49,719 bases of DNA from Gammaproteobacteria bacterium (lineage in GTDB: Bacteria; Pseudomonadota; Gammaproteobacteria; Steroidobacterales; Steroidobacteraceae): positions 1 to 49,719 of the forward strand of contig JAABQQ010000033.1 of assembly GCA_011391405.1 (NCBI GenBank), in the 5' to 3' direction. The notes beneath the pieces are model-generated. The model made no database searches, had not been told where the DNA came from, and saw only the letters and a program-made list of their open reading frames with translations. Positions 44,181 to 49,719 of the stretch are shown here, piece by piece. Within the stretch, counting starts at the first letter, position 1. Each line of letters opens with the position of its first letter. The position numbers were made by a program, and so were the translations under genes.

Positions 44181-44486
44181 ATGAATTTCTTCCGCTGACG
44201 CGCAGGATGATGCAGAAGGGGCCACGCGAAGAAATGGAGCGGGTGATGGGAATCGAACCCACGCGACCAGCCCGGTAACGCGCGCCAGATCATTTACTTA
44301 CGGACGATGGCGGCCCCGCGTGTGATTGACGTGTGAATGCCCAGCGAACCATCCCTCGCGAATGAACAGTGCCCCAATAGCGGACGCTGTAAGCCCGGGA
44401 TCGACCCAAATTCACGCGTGGTTGTGCGAATCTTCCTGCCGAATTCGGTGTCGCGCCATCGTGCAACCGGATCCCGGCGATCCTCC
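44181..44486. other. Cassette boundary region with junction R4
   Basis: No gene in 306 bp. Unit R4 occupies 44235-44337. The following 44349-44391 is similar to the sequence beyond R2. ATG codons in frame with the hydrolase at 44337 fall inside the repeat and are rejected as starts. Confidence 0.6.
44235..44337 (-). repeat. 103-bp junction unit R4
   Basis: 44235-44264 is identical to the last 30 bases of tRNA-Gly(CCC), the longest match of the four. ATCA is at 44289 (+54) and GCGTGTGATTGACGTGTGAA at 44318-44337 (+83), identical to the R2 arm. The near-perfect core suggests it is the youngest junction, as expected for the one next to the intact tRNA. Confidence 0.82.
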
Positions 44487-45926
44487 ATGATCGCTCCGCA
44501 GCAGCAGAGGTCAGAAGACGTGAACAGCCCGAGTCTCTCGCCGAGAATTTGCATTTCCGTGCTCGCCGGAGTGTTGCTTGCGGTCGAGGCCCTGCTGGCT
44601 GTAACCGCGCGGGCAGATCCGATCGATGACTACGTCCTGCTGCAGATGCGGCGACAGCACGTGCCGGGCGTGTCGCTTGCTGTCGTGCAGGACGGGCGTG
44701 TCGTGAAACAACAGGCGTACGGCTTCGCCGACCTGGAACAAAAGGTACCGGTCACGGCTGATACGGTCTTCGAGATCGGCTCCATCACCAAACAGTTTGT
44801 CGCGGCCGCGCTCATGACGCTCGTCGAGCAGGGCGCGATTGGCCTGGACCAGCCTGCATCCACGTATCTGTCCGATCTGCCGCCCGCGTGGCGTGAGGTG
44901 ACGGTCCGGCAATTGCTCACGCATACGTCGGGGATTCCCGACTTCGAGGAAATCCTGGGCTTCGGCGCATACCGTACTCCCACTACCGCACAGCAGCTGA
45001 TTGCGGTGGCGGCCGCCAAGCCGATGGATTTCTCGCCCGGCACCCAATGGCACTACAGCAACACGGGTTACTATTTGCTGGGACTGATCATCGAGAAGGT
45101 GAGTGGGGCGCCCTACCTGTCCTTGATCGAGAAGCGCATTTTCGCGCATGCGGGCATGACGCGAACGCGCAGCAGCGTTCCGACGGAAGTCATTGCAGGC
45201 CGCGCATCCGGATACGCGCTCGAAGACGGCCGTCTCGTGAACCGCGATGCAATCCAGCCAACAGCCGTCGGCGCCGCGGGTGATCTCGTGTCGACGACGG
45301 GCGACCTGGTGAAGTGGAATGCGATGCTCGATGCGCAGTCGGTCCTGACGACAGAGAGCTACGTCCAGACCTGGACGAACCACGCCCTGGCGGATGGGTC
45401 GGCCAGCGGTTACGGCTTTGGCTGGTTCGTGTCGCCGATCCGTGGGCATCGGGTGCAGGAGCATTCAGGCGGTACGGCCGGATTCAGTGCTGACATCCTG
45501 CGATTGCCAGACGACCGAGTGACGGTCATCGTGCTGACGAACAGTTACGACGCCAATCCTGCCGGGTTGGCGAGTCACGTTGCGACACAGTTTGTGCCGA
45601 GTCTGGCGTACACGACGATTCCAGACACGAAACCGTCGCTCACCCGGAAACTATTCGATTACTACTCGCACCGTCTCGACCGTGAGGTCTATGCCAAGGA
45701 CCTTACCGCGGAGTTTGCTGAAAAAGTTCGACCTCGGTGGGACAAAGGACACGATTTCTTTCGTGCACTCGGTCCACCTCTTAATATAGAGCGCGTGCAG
45801 CGGGACACCGACGATGAGGCGCATTCATACAGGTATCGTGTGCGGTATGGGGAAACCGCGCTAATCGTCGTCGCCATGGTCGACGGCAAGGGCCGGATCA
45901 AGAACCTTAGATCGACGGAGGAGTAG
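44487..45926 (+). CDS. Exported serine hydrolase, class C beta-lactamase family
   Basis: 479 residues from ATG 44487; a GTG at 44520 is equally likely. A signal peptide (ICISVLAGVLLAVEALLAVTARA) leads to the periplasm. All three motifs of the family are visible: SITK with Ser99, YSN in WHYSNTGYYLLG, and HSGG in VQEHSGGTAGF replacing KTG. This variant (H in place of K) is common in esterase/peptidase EstB- and Pab87-like proteins rather than true beta-lactamases. A C-terminal domain of about 110 residues follows. It fills the cassette next to the intact tRNA; its stop lies 58 bp from the tRNA 3' end. Confidence 0.88.
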   Translation: MIAPQQQRSEDVNSPSLSPRICISVLAGVLLAVEALLAVTARADPIDDYVLLQMRRQHVPGVSLAVVQDGRVVKQQAYGFADLEQKVPVTADTVFEIGSITKQFVAAALMTLVEQGAIGLDQPASTYLSDLPPAWREVTVRQLLTHTSGIPDFEEILGFGAYRTPTTAQQLIAVAAAKPMDFSPGTQWHYSNTGYYLLGLIIEKVSGAPYLSLIEKRIFAHAGMTRTRSSVPTEVIAGRASGYALEDGRLVNRDAIQPTAVGAAGDLVSTTGDLVKWNAMLDAQSVLTTESYVQTWTNHALADGSASGYGFGWFVSPIRGHRVQEHSGGTAGFSADILRLPDDRVTVIVLTNSYDANPAGLASHVATQFVPSLAYTTIPDTKPSLTRKLFDYYSHRLDREVYAKDLTAEFAEKVRPRWDKGHDFFRALGPPLNIERVQRDTDDEAHSYRYRVRYGETALIVVAMVDGKGRIKNLRSTEE

Positions 45927-45984
45927 GACTCGGTCGATTCGCCGCGCATCCGCCCTTCGGACGACGCATGCCGGGGGAAGGGAA

Positions 45985-46058
45985 TGGAGCGGGTGATGGG
46001 AATCGAACCCACGCTAGTAGCTTGGGAAGCTACAGTTCTACCATTGAACTACACCCGC
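45985..46058 (-). tRNA. tRNA-Gly (anticodon CCC)
   Basis: 74 bases including encoded CCA. Read on the minus strand: acceptor GCGGGTG paired with CACCCGC, D-arm GTTC/GAAC, anticodon stem GTAGC/GCTAC with loop TTCCCAA (anticodon CCC), T-arm GTGGG-TTCGATT-CCCAT. It closely resembles the E. coli glyU product. Its 3' end is the source of the partial copies at 44235, 43411, 41638 and 40257, making it the integration site of the array. Confidence 0.95.
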
Positions 46059-46130
46059 TGGCCGACGTTGATTCTATGCAGGTCCCGCACAGTCGGCAAA
46101 TCGCAGGACCGGCCGTAAGGCAGCAGGCGA

Positions 46131-46136
46131 TACAAT
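46131..46136 (+). promoter_or_regulatory. Candidate -10 box of the lipoprotein-ExoD pair
   Basis: TACAAT stands 40 bases upstream of ATG 46177, between the tRNA 5' end and the lipoprotein gene. No good -35 is seen. Confidence 0.3.
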
Positions 46137-46176
46137 GCACCCGCGAACCCTGCGTCCAGGCGAAAACGGCGTCATC

Positions 46177-47514
46177 ATGATTCACCCTCCCCTGGTGTCC
46201 AGGGTTCTGCTCGTGCTGCTCGCTTGCGCCACCTTGCTGTCGGGGTGCGCGGTCACCAGGTCGCTGTTCCGGGACAGGGCAGCTGAGGAGCGTGCCGCAG
46301 CGCTGTTGCAGGTGCAGCTCTCCGTCATGCGCTTCGCCGACGAGTACACCGCGTGGATCACCGAGCGGATCGGCATGTTCCAGCAGTCCACCGACGATCC
46401 GGTCGAGCGGCTGGCGGCGCAGTCATGGCTGGTGTCCCAGGCCACCAGCGCGTTCACGATCGCGGCGGGCCCGAACCCGGAACTCAACACTATCGACATG
46501 CTGGTGTTCGTCACGCTGAGCCGCATGGTGATCGAGGACCGCTGGGTCGGCGAACTCTACGGCCCGCGCGCCGAGGGCCTGCTCGCCGCGCACAAGGCGC
46601 TCGAGAGCCGCGCCTGGAATTTCGCACCCCAGTTGCTGAGTGAGGCCCAAATCATGGAGCTGCGCACGGGCATCGAGGCCTGGCATCGGCAGAATTCGGT
46701 CGTGCGCGCGGTGCCCTTCATTCATTTCGAGGACTTCGCGTTCGCGACCGGCGCCACGCCCGCAGGCACCACCTCGTCGGGCAGCATCTTCTCGTTCCTG
46801 GGTATCGATCCGCTCAGCAATCTCGACCCCGCGGTACGCGAACTCGCGCAGACACGCCAACTGGCCGAGCGAGCTGTTTACTACGGCCAGCGCGCACCTA
46901 AGCTCATCAGCATGGAGGCGCAGCGTCTCGCCTTCGAGCTGGCCGTGACCCCGGAGTCGGCGCTGCTGCTGAAGAACGTCGACCGCGTCGGCGGTGCCGC
47001 GCAGACCGCAAGCACCCTCGCCGCGGACCTGCCGCGCCTGTTCGCCGAGGAGCGGTCCGCCGCGATTGAGCAACTGACAGGAATCCTGGACGAGCGCCAG
47101 GGCCAGTTGCAGGCGCTGGTCGTCGAGCTGCGCTCGACGCTCGAGGCCGGCGGCACGACGTCCGACTCGGTTCGCGAGACCGTCGCTGCCCTGGACGTGC
47201 TGCTGGCCCGCTTCGACCGCCCCGCCTCGGGCACAGCCCGCGGCGAGTCGCGGCCCTTCGACGTGACGGAGTACACCGAGGCACTGCGCGTGATGGGCGA
47301 AACGGCGCAGCAGCTCCAGCTACTGCTAGGCCAGACGGACGGCAAGATGCCGGCGTTGAACCAGGCTTCGGAGCGAGCCACTGGGCAACTGGTGTCGCTG
47401 GTCGACCACGTGTACTGGCGGCTGGTGCAGCTCATCCTGGTGCTGGTCGCGGCCGGCGTTGTCGGCGCGCTCGGCTACCGTGCCGTCGTGCACCGCATAC
47501 GCTACGACTCATGA
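46177..47514 (+). CDS. Lipoprotein with C-terminal transmembrane segment, unknown function
   Basis: 445 residues from ATG 46177 (MIHPPLVSRVLLVLLACATL); codons upstream to 46135 are in frame but not signal-like. The lipobox LLSGC gives Cys23 or so as the lipid-modified residue. The body is largely helical, with a coiled-coil-like stretch around residues 290-345 (AIEQLTGILDERQGQLQALV). The C-terminus has a hydrophobic segment (LVQLILVLVAAGVVGALGY) followed by a basic tail, so both ends appear membrane-attached. I recognise no family. Its stop overlaps the ExoD gene by four bases (ATGA), indicating a shared envelope role. Confidence 0.75.
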   Translation: MIHPPLVSRVLLVLLACATLLSGCAVTRSLFRDRAAEERAAALLQVQLSVMRFADEYTAWITERIGMFQQSTDDPVERLAAQSWLVSQATSAFTIAAGPNPELNTIDMLVFVTLSRMVIEDRWVGELYGPRAEGLLAAHKALESRAWNFAPQLLSEAQIMELRTGIEAWHRQNSVVRAVPFIHFEDFAFATGATPAGTTSSGSIFSFLGIDPLSNLDPAVRELAQTRQLAERAVYYGQRAPKLISMEAQRLAFELAVTPESALLLKNVDRVGGAAQTASTLAADLPRLFAEERSAAIEQLTGILDERQGQLQALVVELRSTLEAGGTTSDSVRETVAALDVLLARFDRPASGTARGESRPFDVTEYTEALRVMGETAQQLQLLLGQTDGKMPALNQASERATGQLVSLVDHVYWRLVQLILVLVAAGVVGALGYRAVVHRIRYDS

Positions 47515-48185
47515 CCGCCGTCCAGTTCCGCAATCCCGAAGTCCGCCTCTCCGAAGCGCTGGCGACGACGCGGCGCGCGATCGAGGGGCACCAGGTTACG
47601 CTGCGCGAGTTGCTGCTGCTGGTCGGCGAACAAGGTCTGCTGGTCTTTTGCGCGATCCTCGCCATGCCGTTCCTGCTGCCGGTGTCGCTGCCGTTCATGA
47701 GCACGGCACTCGGGGTCCCCATGCTGCTGATCGGGTACGCCGTCACGATGAACCGCGTGCCCTGGTTGCCCGATCGCGTGCTCGATCACGCTTTGCCGAG
47801 TGCAACAGTGCAACACGCCCTCGAGCGAGCGGTGAAGACATTCGATCGTTTCGAACATCTCGTGCGTCCCCGGATGCTCGGGCTGACGGCAACGCCTGGC
47901 GCCAACACCGTGCATGGGATTGCACTCGTCGTCGCCGTCGTCGCGCTGATGGCGCCACTGCCACTGATTCCCCTCGCCAACACGCTGCCGGCCATCGGTG
48001 TCATCCTGCTGTGCCTGGGCATGGCGGAACGCGACGGCGCGCTGCTGCTGTTCGGCCACCTGGTGGCGCTGGTGTCGGTACTCTACGTCGGCGCTCTGTT
48101 CTACTTCGCCGCCGAGGCCGGCAGCAATCCGCAGGCGGTGCTCGACATGGTCCTGAAGCTCTTCGAGAAAATGTTTGGCGTCTGA
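47511..48185 (+). CDS. Exopolysaccharide synthesis protein, ExoD family
   Basis: 224 residues. ExoD-type features: RNPEVRLSEALATTRRAIEG, then VTLRELLLLVGEQGLLVFCA, the membrane segment LAMPFLLPVSLPFMSTALGV, and later VAVVALMAPLPLIPLANTLP with a GMAERDGALLLFGH turn. Members are inner-membrane proteins needed for normal exopolysaccharide and alkaline tolerance in Rhizobium; the biochemical role is unresolved. Translationally coupled to the lipoprotein upstream; 17 bp separate it from the His-rich protein gene. Confidence 0.87.
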   Translation: MTAVQFRNPEVRLSEALATTRRAIEGHQVTLRELLLLVGEQGLLVFCAILAMPFLLPVSLPFMSTALGVPMLLIGYAVTMNRVPWLPDRVLDHALPSATVQHALERAVKTFDRFEHLVRPRMLGLTATPGANTVHGIALVVAVVALMAPLPLIPLANTLPAIGVILLCLGMAERDGALLLFGHLVALVSVLYVGALFYFAAEAGSNPQAVLDMVLKLFEKMFGV

Positions 48186-48202
48186 ATCCCCACGGAGGAC
48201 TC

Positions 48203-48712
48203 ATGAAACCGAAGACCCTGCTCGCCACGCTGGCCAGTCTCACGCTGTTGGCAACGGCGCCGAATCTCGCGCTGGCCCAGCATGAGCATCAGCAGCACGA
48301 AATGCACGGCTCCGGTAGCGCCGTGGCACAGCTGCAGCTGAAGGACGGCCAGAAATGGCAGACGGATGCCCCGCTGCGACTGGGCATGACCAACATCCGC
48401 GCGGCTTTCGACGCCGACCATCCGGCGATCCACGCGGGCAAGCAGACCGACGCCCAGTACGCCGCGCTCGCAACGCGGATCGATCAGCAGGTGAAGTCGA
48501 TCGTGGCCAACTGCCGGTTGCCGGCGGATGCCGATGCGAACCTGCACTTCGTCGTCGCCGACCTGCTGCAGGGCGTTTCGCTCATGCGCGGCGAGGACAC
48601 AGCGCGGTCACGCCACGACGGCGCGGCATTGGTCCACGGCGCGCTGAAGGCTTACGGCCAGTACTTCGACGATCCGGCATGGAAGCCGGACGCACCGATG
48701 CAAGAGCAGTGA
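48203..48712 (+). CDS. Exported His-rich small protein (DnrO-like annotation family)
   Basis: 169 residues from ATG 48203 with GGAGG six bases upstream. A signal peptide (TLLATLASLTLLATAPNLALA) is followed by the metal-binding-like QHEHQQHEMHG. The remainder is helical: TDAPLRLGMTNIRAAFDADH, AQYAALATRIDQQVKSIVAN, LHFVVADLLQGVSLMRG, GALKAYGQYFDDPAWKPD, suggesting a four-helix periplasmic protein. I recall similar proteins carrying the label DnrO, without known function. Copper or other metal binding is inferred only from the histidines. Likely third gene of the lipoprotein-ExoD operon. Confidence 0.78.
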   Translation: MKPKTLLATLASLTLLATAPNLALAQHEHQQHEMHGSGSAVAQLQLKDGQKWQTDAPLRLGMTNIRAAFDADHPAIHAGKQTDAQYAALATRIDQQVKSIVANCRLPADADANLHFVVADLLQGVSLMRGEDTARSRHDGAALVHGALKAYGQYFDDPAWKPDAPMQEQ

Positions 48713-48720
48713 ATTAAATG

Positions 48721-48734
48721 GTTGCGGCCGCAAC
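48721..48734. terminator. Palindrome between convergent genes
   Basis: GTTGCGGCCGCAAC is a perfect 14-bp palindrome in the 27-bp gap between the stops of the convergent His-rich and LysR genes. On the minus strand it is followed by CATTTAATTC, weakly U-rich, so it could end the LysR transcript and perhaps both. Confidence 0.4.
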
Positions 48735-48739
48735 AGTGA

Positions 48740-49690
48740 TCACGCGCCCGGCAGTCCGTGCACGCCAAGGATGTCGTCGAGGCTCCACTCGTGCTGTCGC
48801 TCGTAACGCCGGGCCAGAAATTCGACGAACGAACGCACCTTCGCCGACAGGTGTCGCCGGCTCGGATAGACCGCGGCGATAGGTGACCGCGGGGGCCGGT
48901 AGTCCGGCAGCAACGGCACGAGCTGCCCGGCGCGGATCTCGTGCGCCACGATGAAATCCGGCTCGTAGACGACTCCCATGCCCTGCACTGCGAGCGACGC
49001 GAGCACCTGGCCGTTGTTGGCGCGGTGCCGTGGCGGGATGCGCACCGCCACACGCGACTCGCGCCCATCCTTGCCCTCGAACTGCCACGTGTTAGGCATG
49101 CCGACGTTGGTGTAGCTCAGGCACTCATGTTGCTGCAGATCCGGCGGGGTGCGGATCGGTTCACTGCGCCGCGCGACATACGAAGGCGACGCGCAGCAGA
49201 CGATCTGCGTCCAGCCGAGCCGTTTCGACACCATGCCCTGCGAACCGATGTGCCCGATGCGGATCGCGAGGTCGAAACCCTCCTCGACCAGGTCGACGAC
49301 GCGATCGGAAAGATCGAGGTCGAGCAGCAGGTCCGGGTGGAGCGCACCGAACTCCGCAAGCGCCGGCGCCAGGTAACGCATCCCGAAGCTGACACCGCAC
49401 GTCATGCGCAGCGTACCTTTGGGTTCCGCTGCCGTCGCACGCACCGAGGCTTCGGCATCTTCGAGGTCCGACAACAACTGCACGCTGTGTTCGTAAAACG
49501 ACTGTCCGGCTTCAGTGAGCGACAGTCGTCGCGTAGTGCGATTGAGCAGCCGCACGTTCAGGTGCGATTCGAGTTCCGACACCTGCCGCGAGACGGCCGA
49601 GGTAGACAAACCGATCCGCTCTGCGGCCCGTGCAAAGCTGCCCAGCTCGACGACTTTGGCGAAGGTGCCGATGGCAAGGAAACGATCCAT
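48740..49690 (-). CDS. LysR family transcriptional regulator
   Basis: 316 residues, the CrgA/AaeR-like size class. The winged helix-turn-helix is GSFARAAERIGLSTSAVSRQVSELESHLNVRLLNRTTRRLSLTEAG at residues 17-62 (parts: FARAAERIGLSTSAVSRQVS, RLLNRTTRRLSLTE). The effector domain starts at about 90 (GTLRMTCGVSFGMRYLAPAL) and contains the usual VDLVEEGFDLAIRIGHI segment. The regulated gene should lie beyond the right edge, divergently oriented, as is usual for the family. Only 29 bases of its upstream region are in the window. Confidence 0.93.
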   Translation of the reverse strand: MDRFLAIGTFAKVVELGSFARAAERIGLSTSAVSRQVSELESHLNVRLLNRTTRRLSLTEAGQSFYEHSVQLLSDLEDAEASVRATAAEPKGTLRMTCGVSFGMRYLAPALAEFGALHPDLLLDLDLSDRVVDLVEEGFDLAIRIGHIGSQGMVSKRLGWTQIVCCASPSYVARRSEPIRTPPDLQQHECLSYTNVGMPNTWQFEGKDGRESRVAVRIPPRHRANNGQVLASLAVQGMGVVYEPDFIVAHEIRAGQLVPLLPDYRPPRSPIAAVYPSRRHLSAKVRSFVEFLARRYERQHEWSLDDILGVHGLPGA

Positions 49691-49719
49691 GGGTCTATTG
49701 TTGCATTTTCTGCAATTAT

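Larger units (their letters stand above)
40253..45984. mobile_element. Array of four short cassettes bounded by tRNA-Gly(CCC) 3'-end repeats
   Basis: From the intact tRNA-Gly leftwards, partial copies of its 3' end occur at 44235, 43411, 41638 and (degenerate) 40257. The intervals of 1.75, 0.82, 1.77 and 1.36 kb hold, in order, a serine hydrolase, a HigBA pair, an amidohydrolase and an HTH/nucleotidyltransferase pair. Three of the four cassettes read on the plus strand and stop 22-58 bp before the next tRNA copy. Site-specific recombination at tRNA 3' ends leaves such repeats; tandem integration by related elements is the simplest origin. No integrase or transposase is present in the array or elsewhere in the window. 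Confidence 0.7.

Noticed and set aside
41638-44264. Partial tRNA-Gly copies as functional tRNA genes
   Set aside because: Only the last 26-30 bases match; the acceptor 5' strand, D-arm and anticodon arm are missing.
43958-44293. Minus-strand frames ending or containing RGFDSHHPLHF near 41508, 43257 and 43958
   Set aside because: The shared peptide is the translation of the tRNA T-arm repeat, not a conserved protein.
37104-45926. The two serine hydrolases as beta-lactam resistance genes
   Set aside because: One lacks a signal peptide and the YSN and KTG motifs; the other has HSGG in place of KTG. Both fit esterase/amidase branches better.
40253-45984. CRISPR array or attC integron array
   Set aside because: Repeats are few, 0.8-1.8 kb apart and derived from a tRNA; there is no cas gene, no integron integrase and no attC-type palindromic 7-mers.

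Overview
The window is a GC-rich chromosomal segment (AT-rich only in a few promoters), densely packed with bacterial genes on both strands. FadL-type porin, LpxD, bacterial lipocalin, ExoD and DUF349 proteins indicate a Gram-negative bacterium. The gene mix and the Zwf/Gnd, acyl-CoA dehydrogenase and P1-peptidase types suggest a free-living, aerobic, probably gammaproteobacterial heterotroph. This placement is an inference from gene content; there is no rRNA in the window.

Left part (1-26.3 kb), ordinary metabolic chromosome: an MDR quinone oxidoreductase, a long acyl-CoA dehydrogenase, a DUF885 peptidase-like lipoprotein/anchored protein, a P1 (DmpA-like) peptidase, a membrane fatty acid desaturase followed by an orphan LpxD, glucose-6-phosphate dehydrogenase tail-to-tail with a short 6-phosphogluconate dehydrogenase, a ThDP-dependent decarboxylase/synthase-like enzyme, a DMT exporter, an exported PliG-like protein, an AraC regulator divergent from a FadL porin, a DUF349 protein coupled to an alpha/beta hydrolase, choline sulfatase, and a minus-strand run encoding a Cys/Met gamma-lyase-type PLP enzyme, an ATP-grasp-like protein and a PhoD-type phosphatase. 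Two tiny unannotated one-helix membrane peptides (1240-1317 and 14158-14253) share a TM plus acidic-tail design.

Middle (26.4-33.8 kb), the first highlight: eight genes with no intergenic space, each overlapping the next. They begin with a MerR-type regulator carrying a cobalamin-binding domain with the Wx9EH and ExHxxG signatures of CarH/LitR photoreceptors. Then come a CFA-synthase-like methyltransferase, an exported DUF6134-like protein, a lipocalin, a delta-9-type desaturase, a flavin amine oxidase, a DUF1365 protein and a second CFA-synthase-like methyltransferase. Repeats of GTACAAsTTTrGT type lie in front. I read this as a light/B12-controlled membrane-lipid remodelling operon, possibly making methylated or furan fatty acids.

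Next (33.9-40.1 kb): a class III aminotransferase overlapping a kinase-like protein, an SDR and a serine hydrolase, and a second copy (paralogue) of the ThDP enzyme.

Right (40.2-46.06 kb), the second highlight: an array of four short gene cassettes next to an intact tRNA-Gly(CCC). Cassettes are separated by copies of the tRNA 3' end, and three of these junctions carry the same 103-bp unit: tRNA core at 0, an ATCA box at +54 and a paired GTGTGA element at +83, at identical spacing. Cargo is an HTH/nucleotidyltransferase pair, an amidohydrolase, a HigBA-type toxin-antitoxin pair and a serine hydrolase. No recombinase is present. The end of the window (46.1-49.7 kb) returns to chromosome: a lipoprotein coupled to ExoD, a His-rich exported protein and a LysR regulator.
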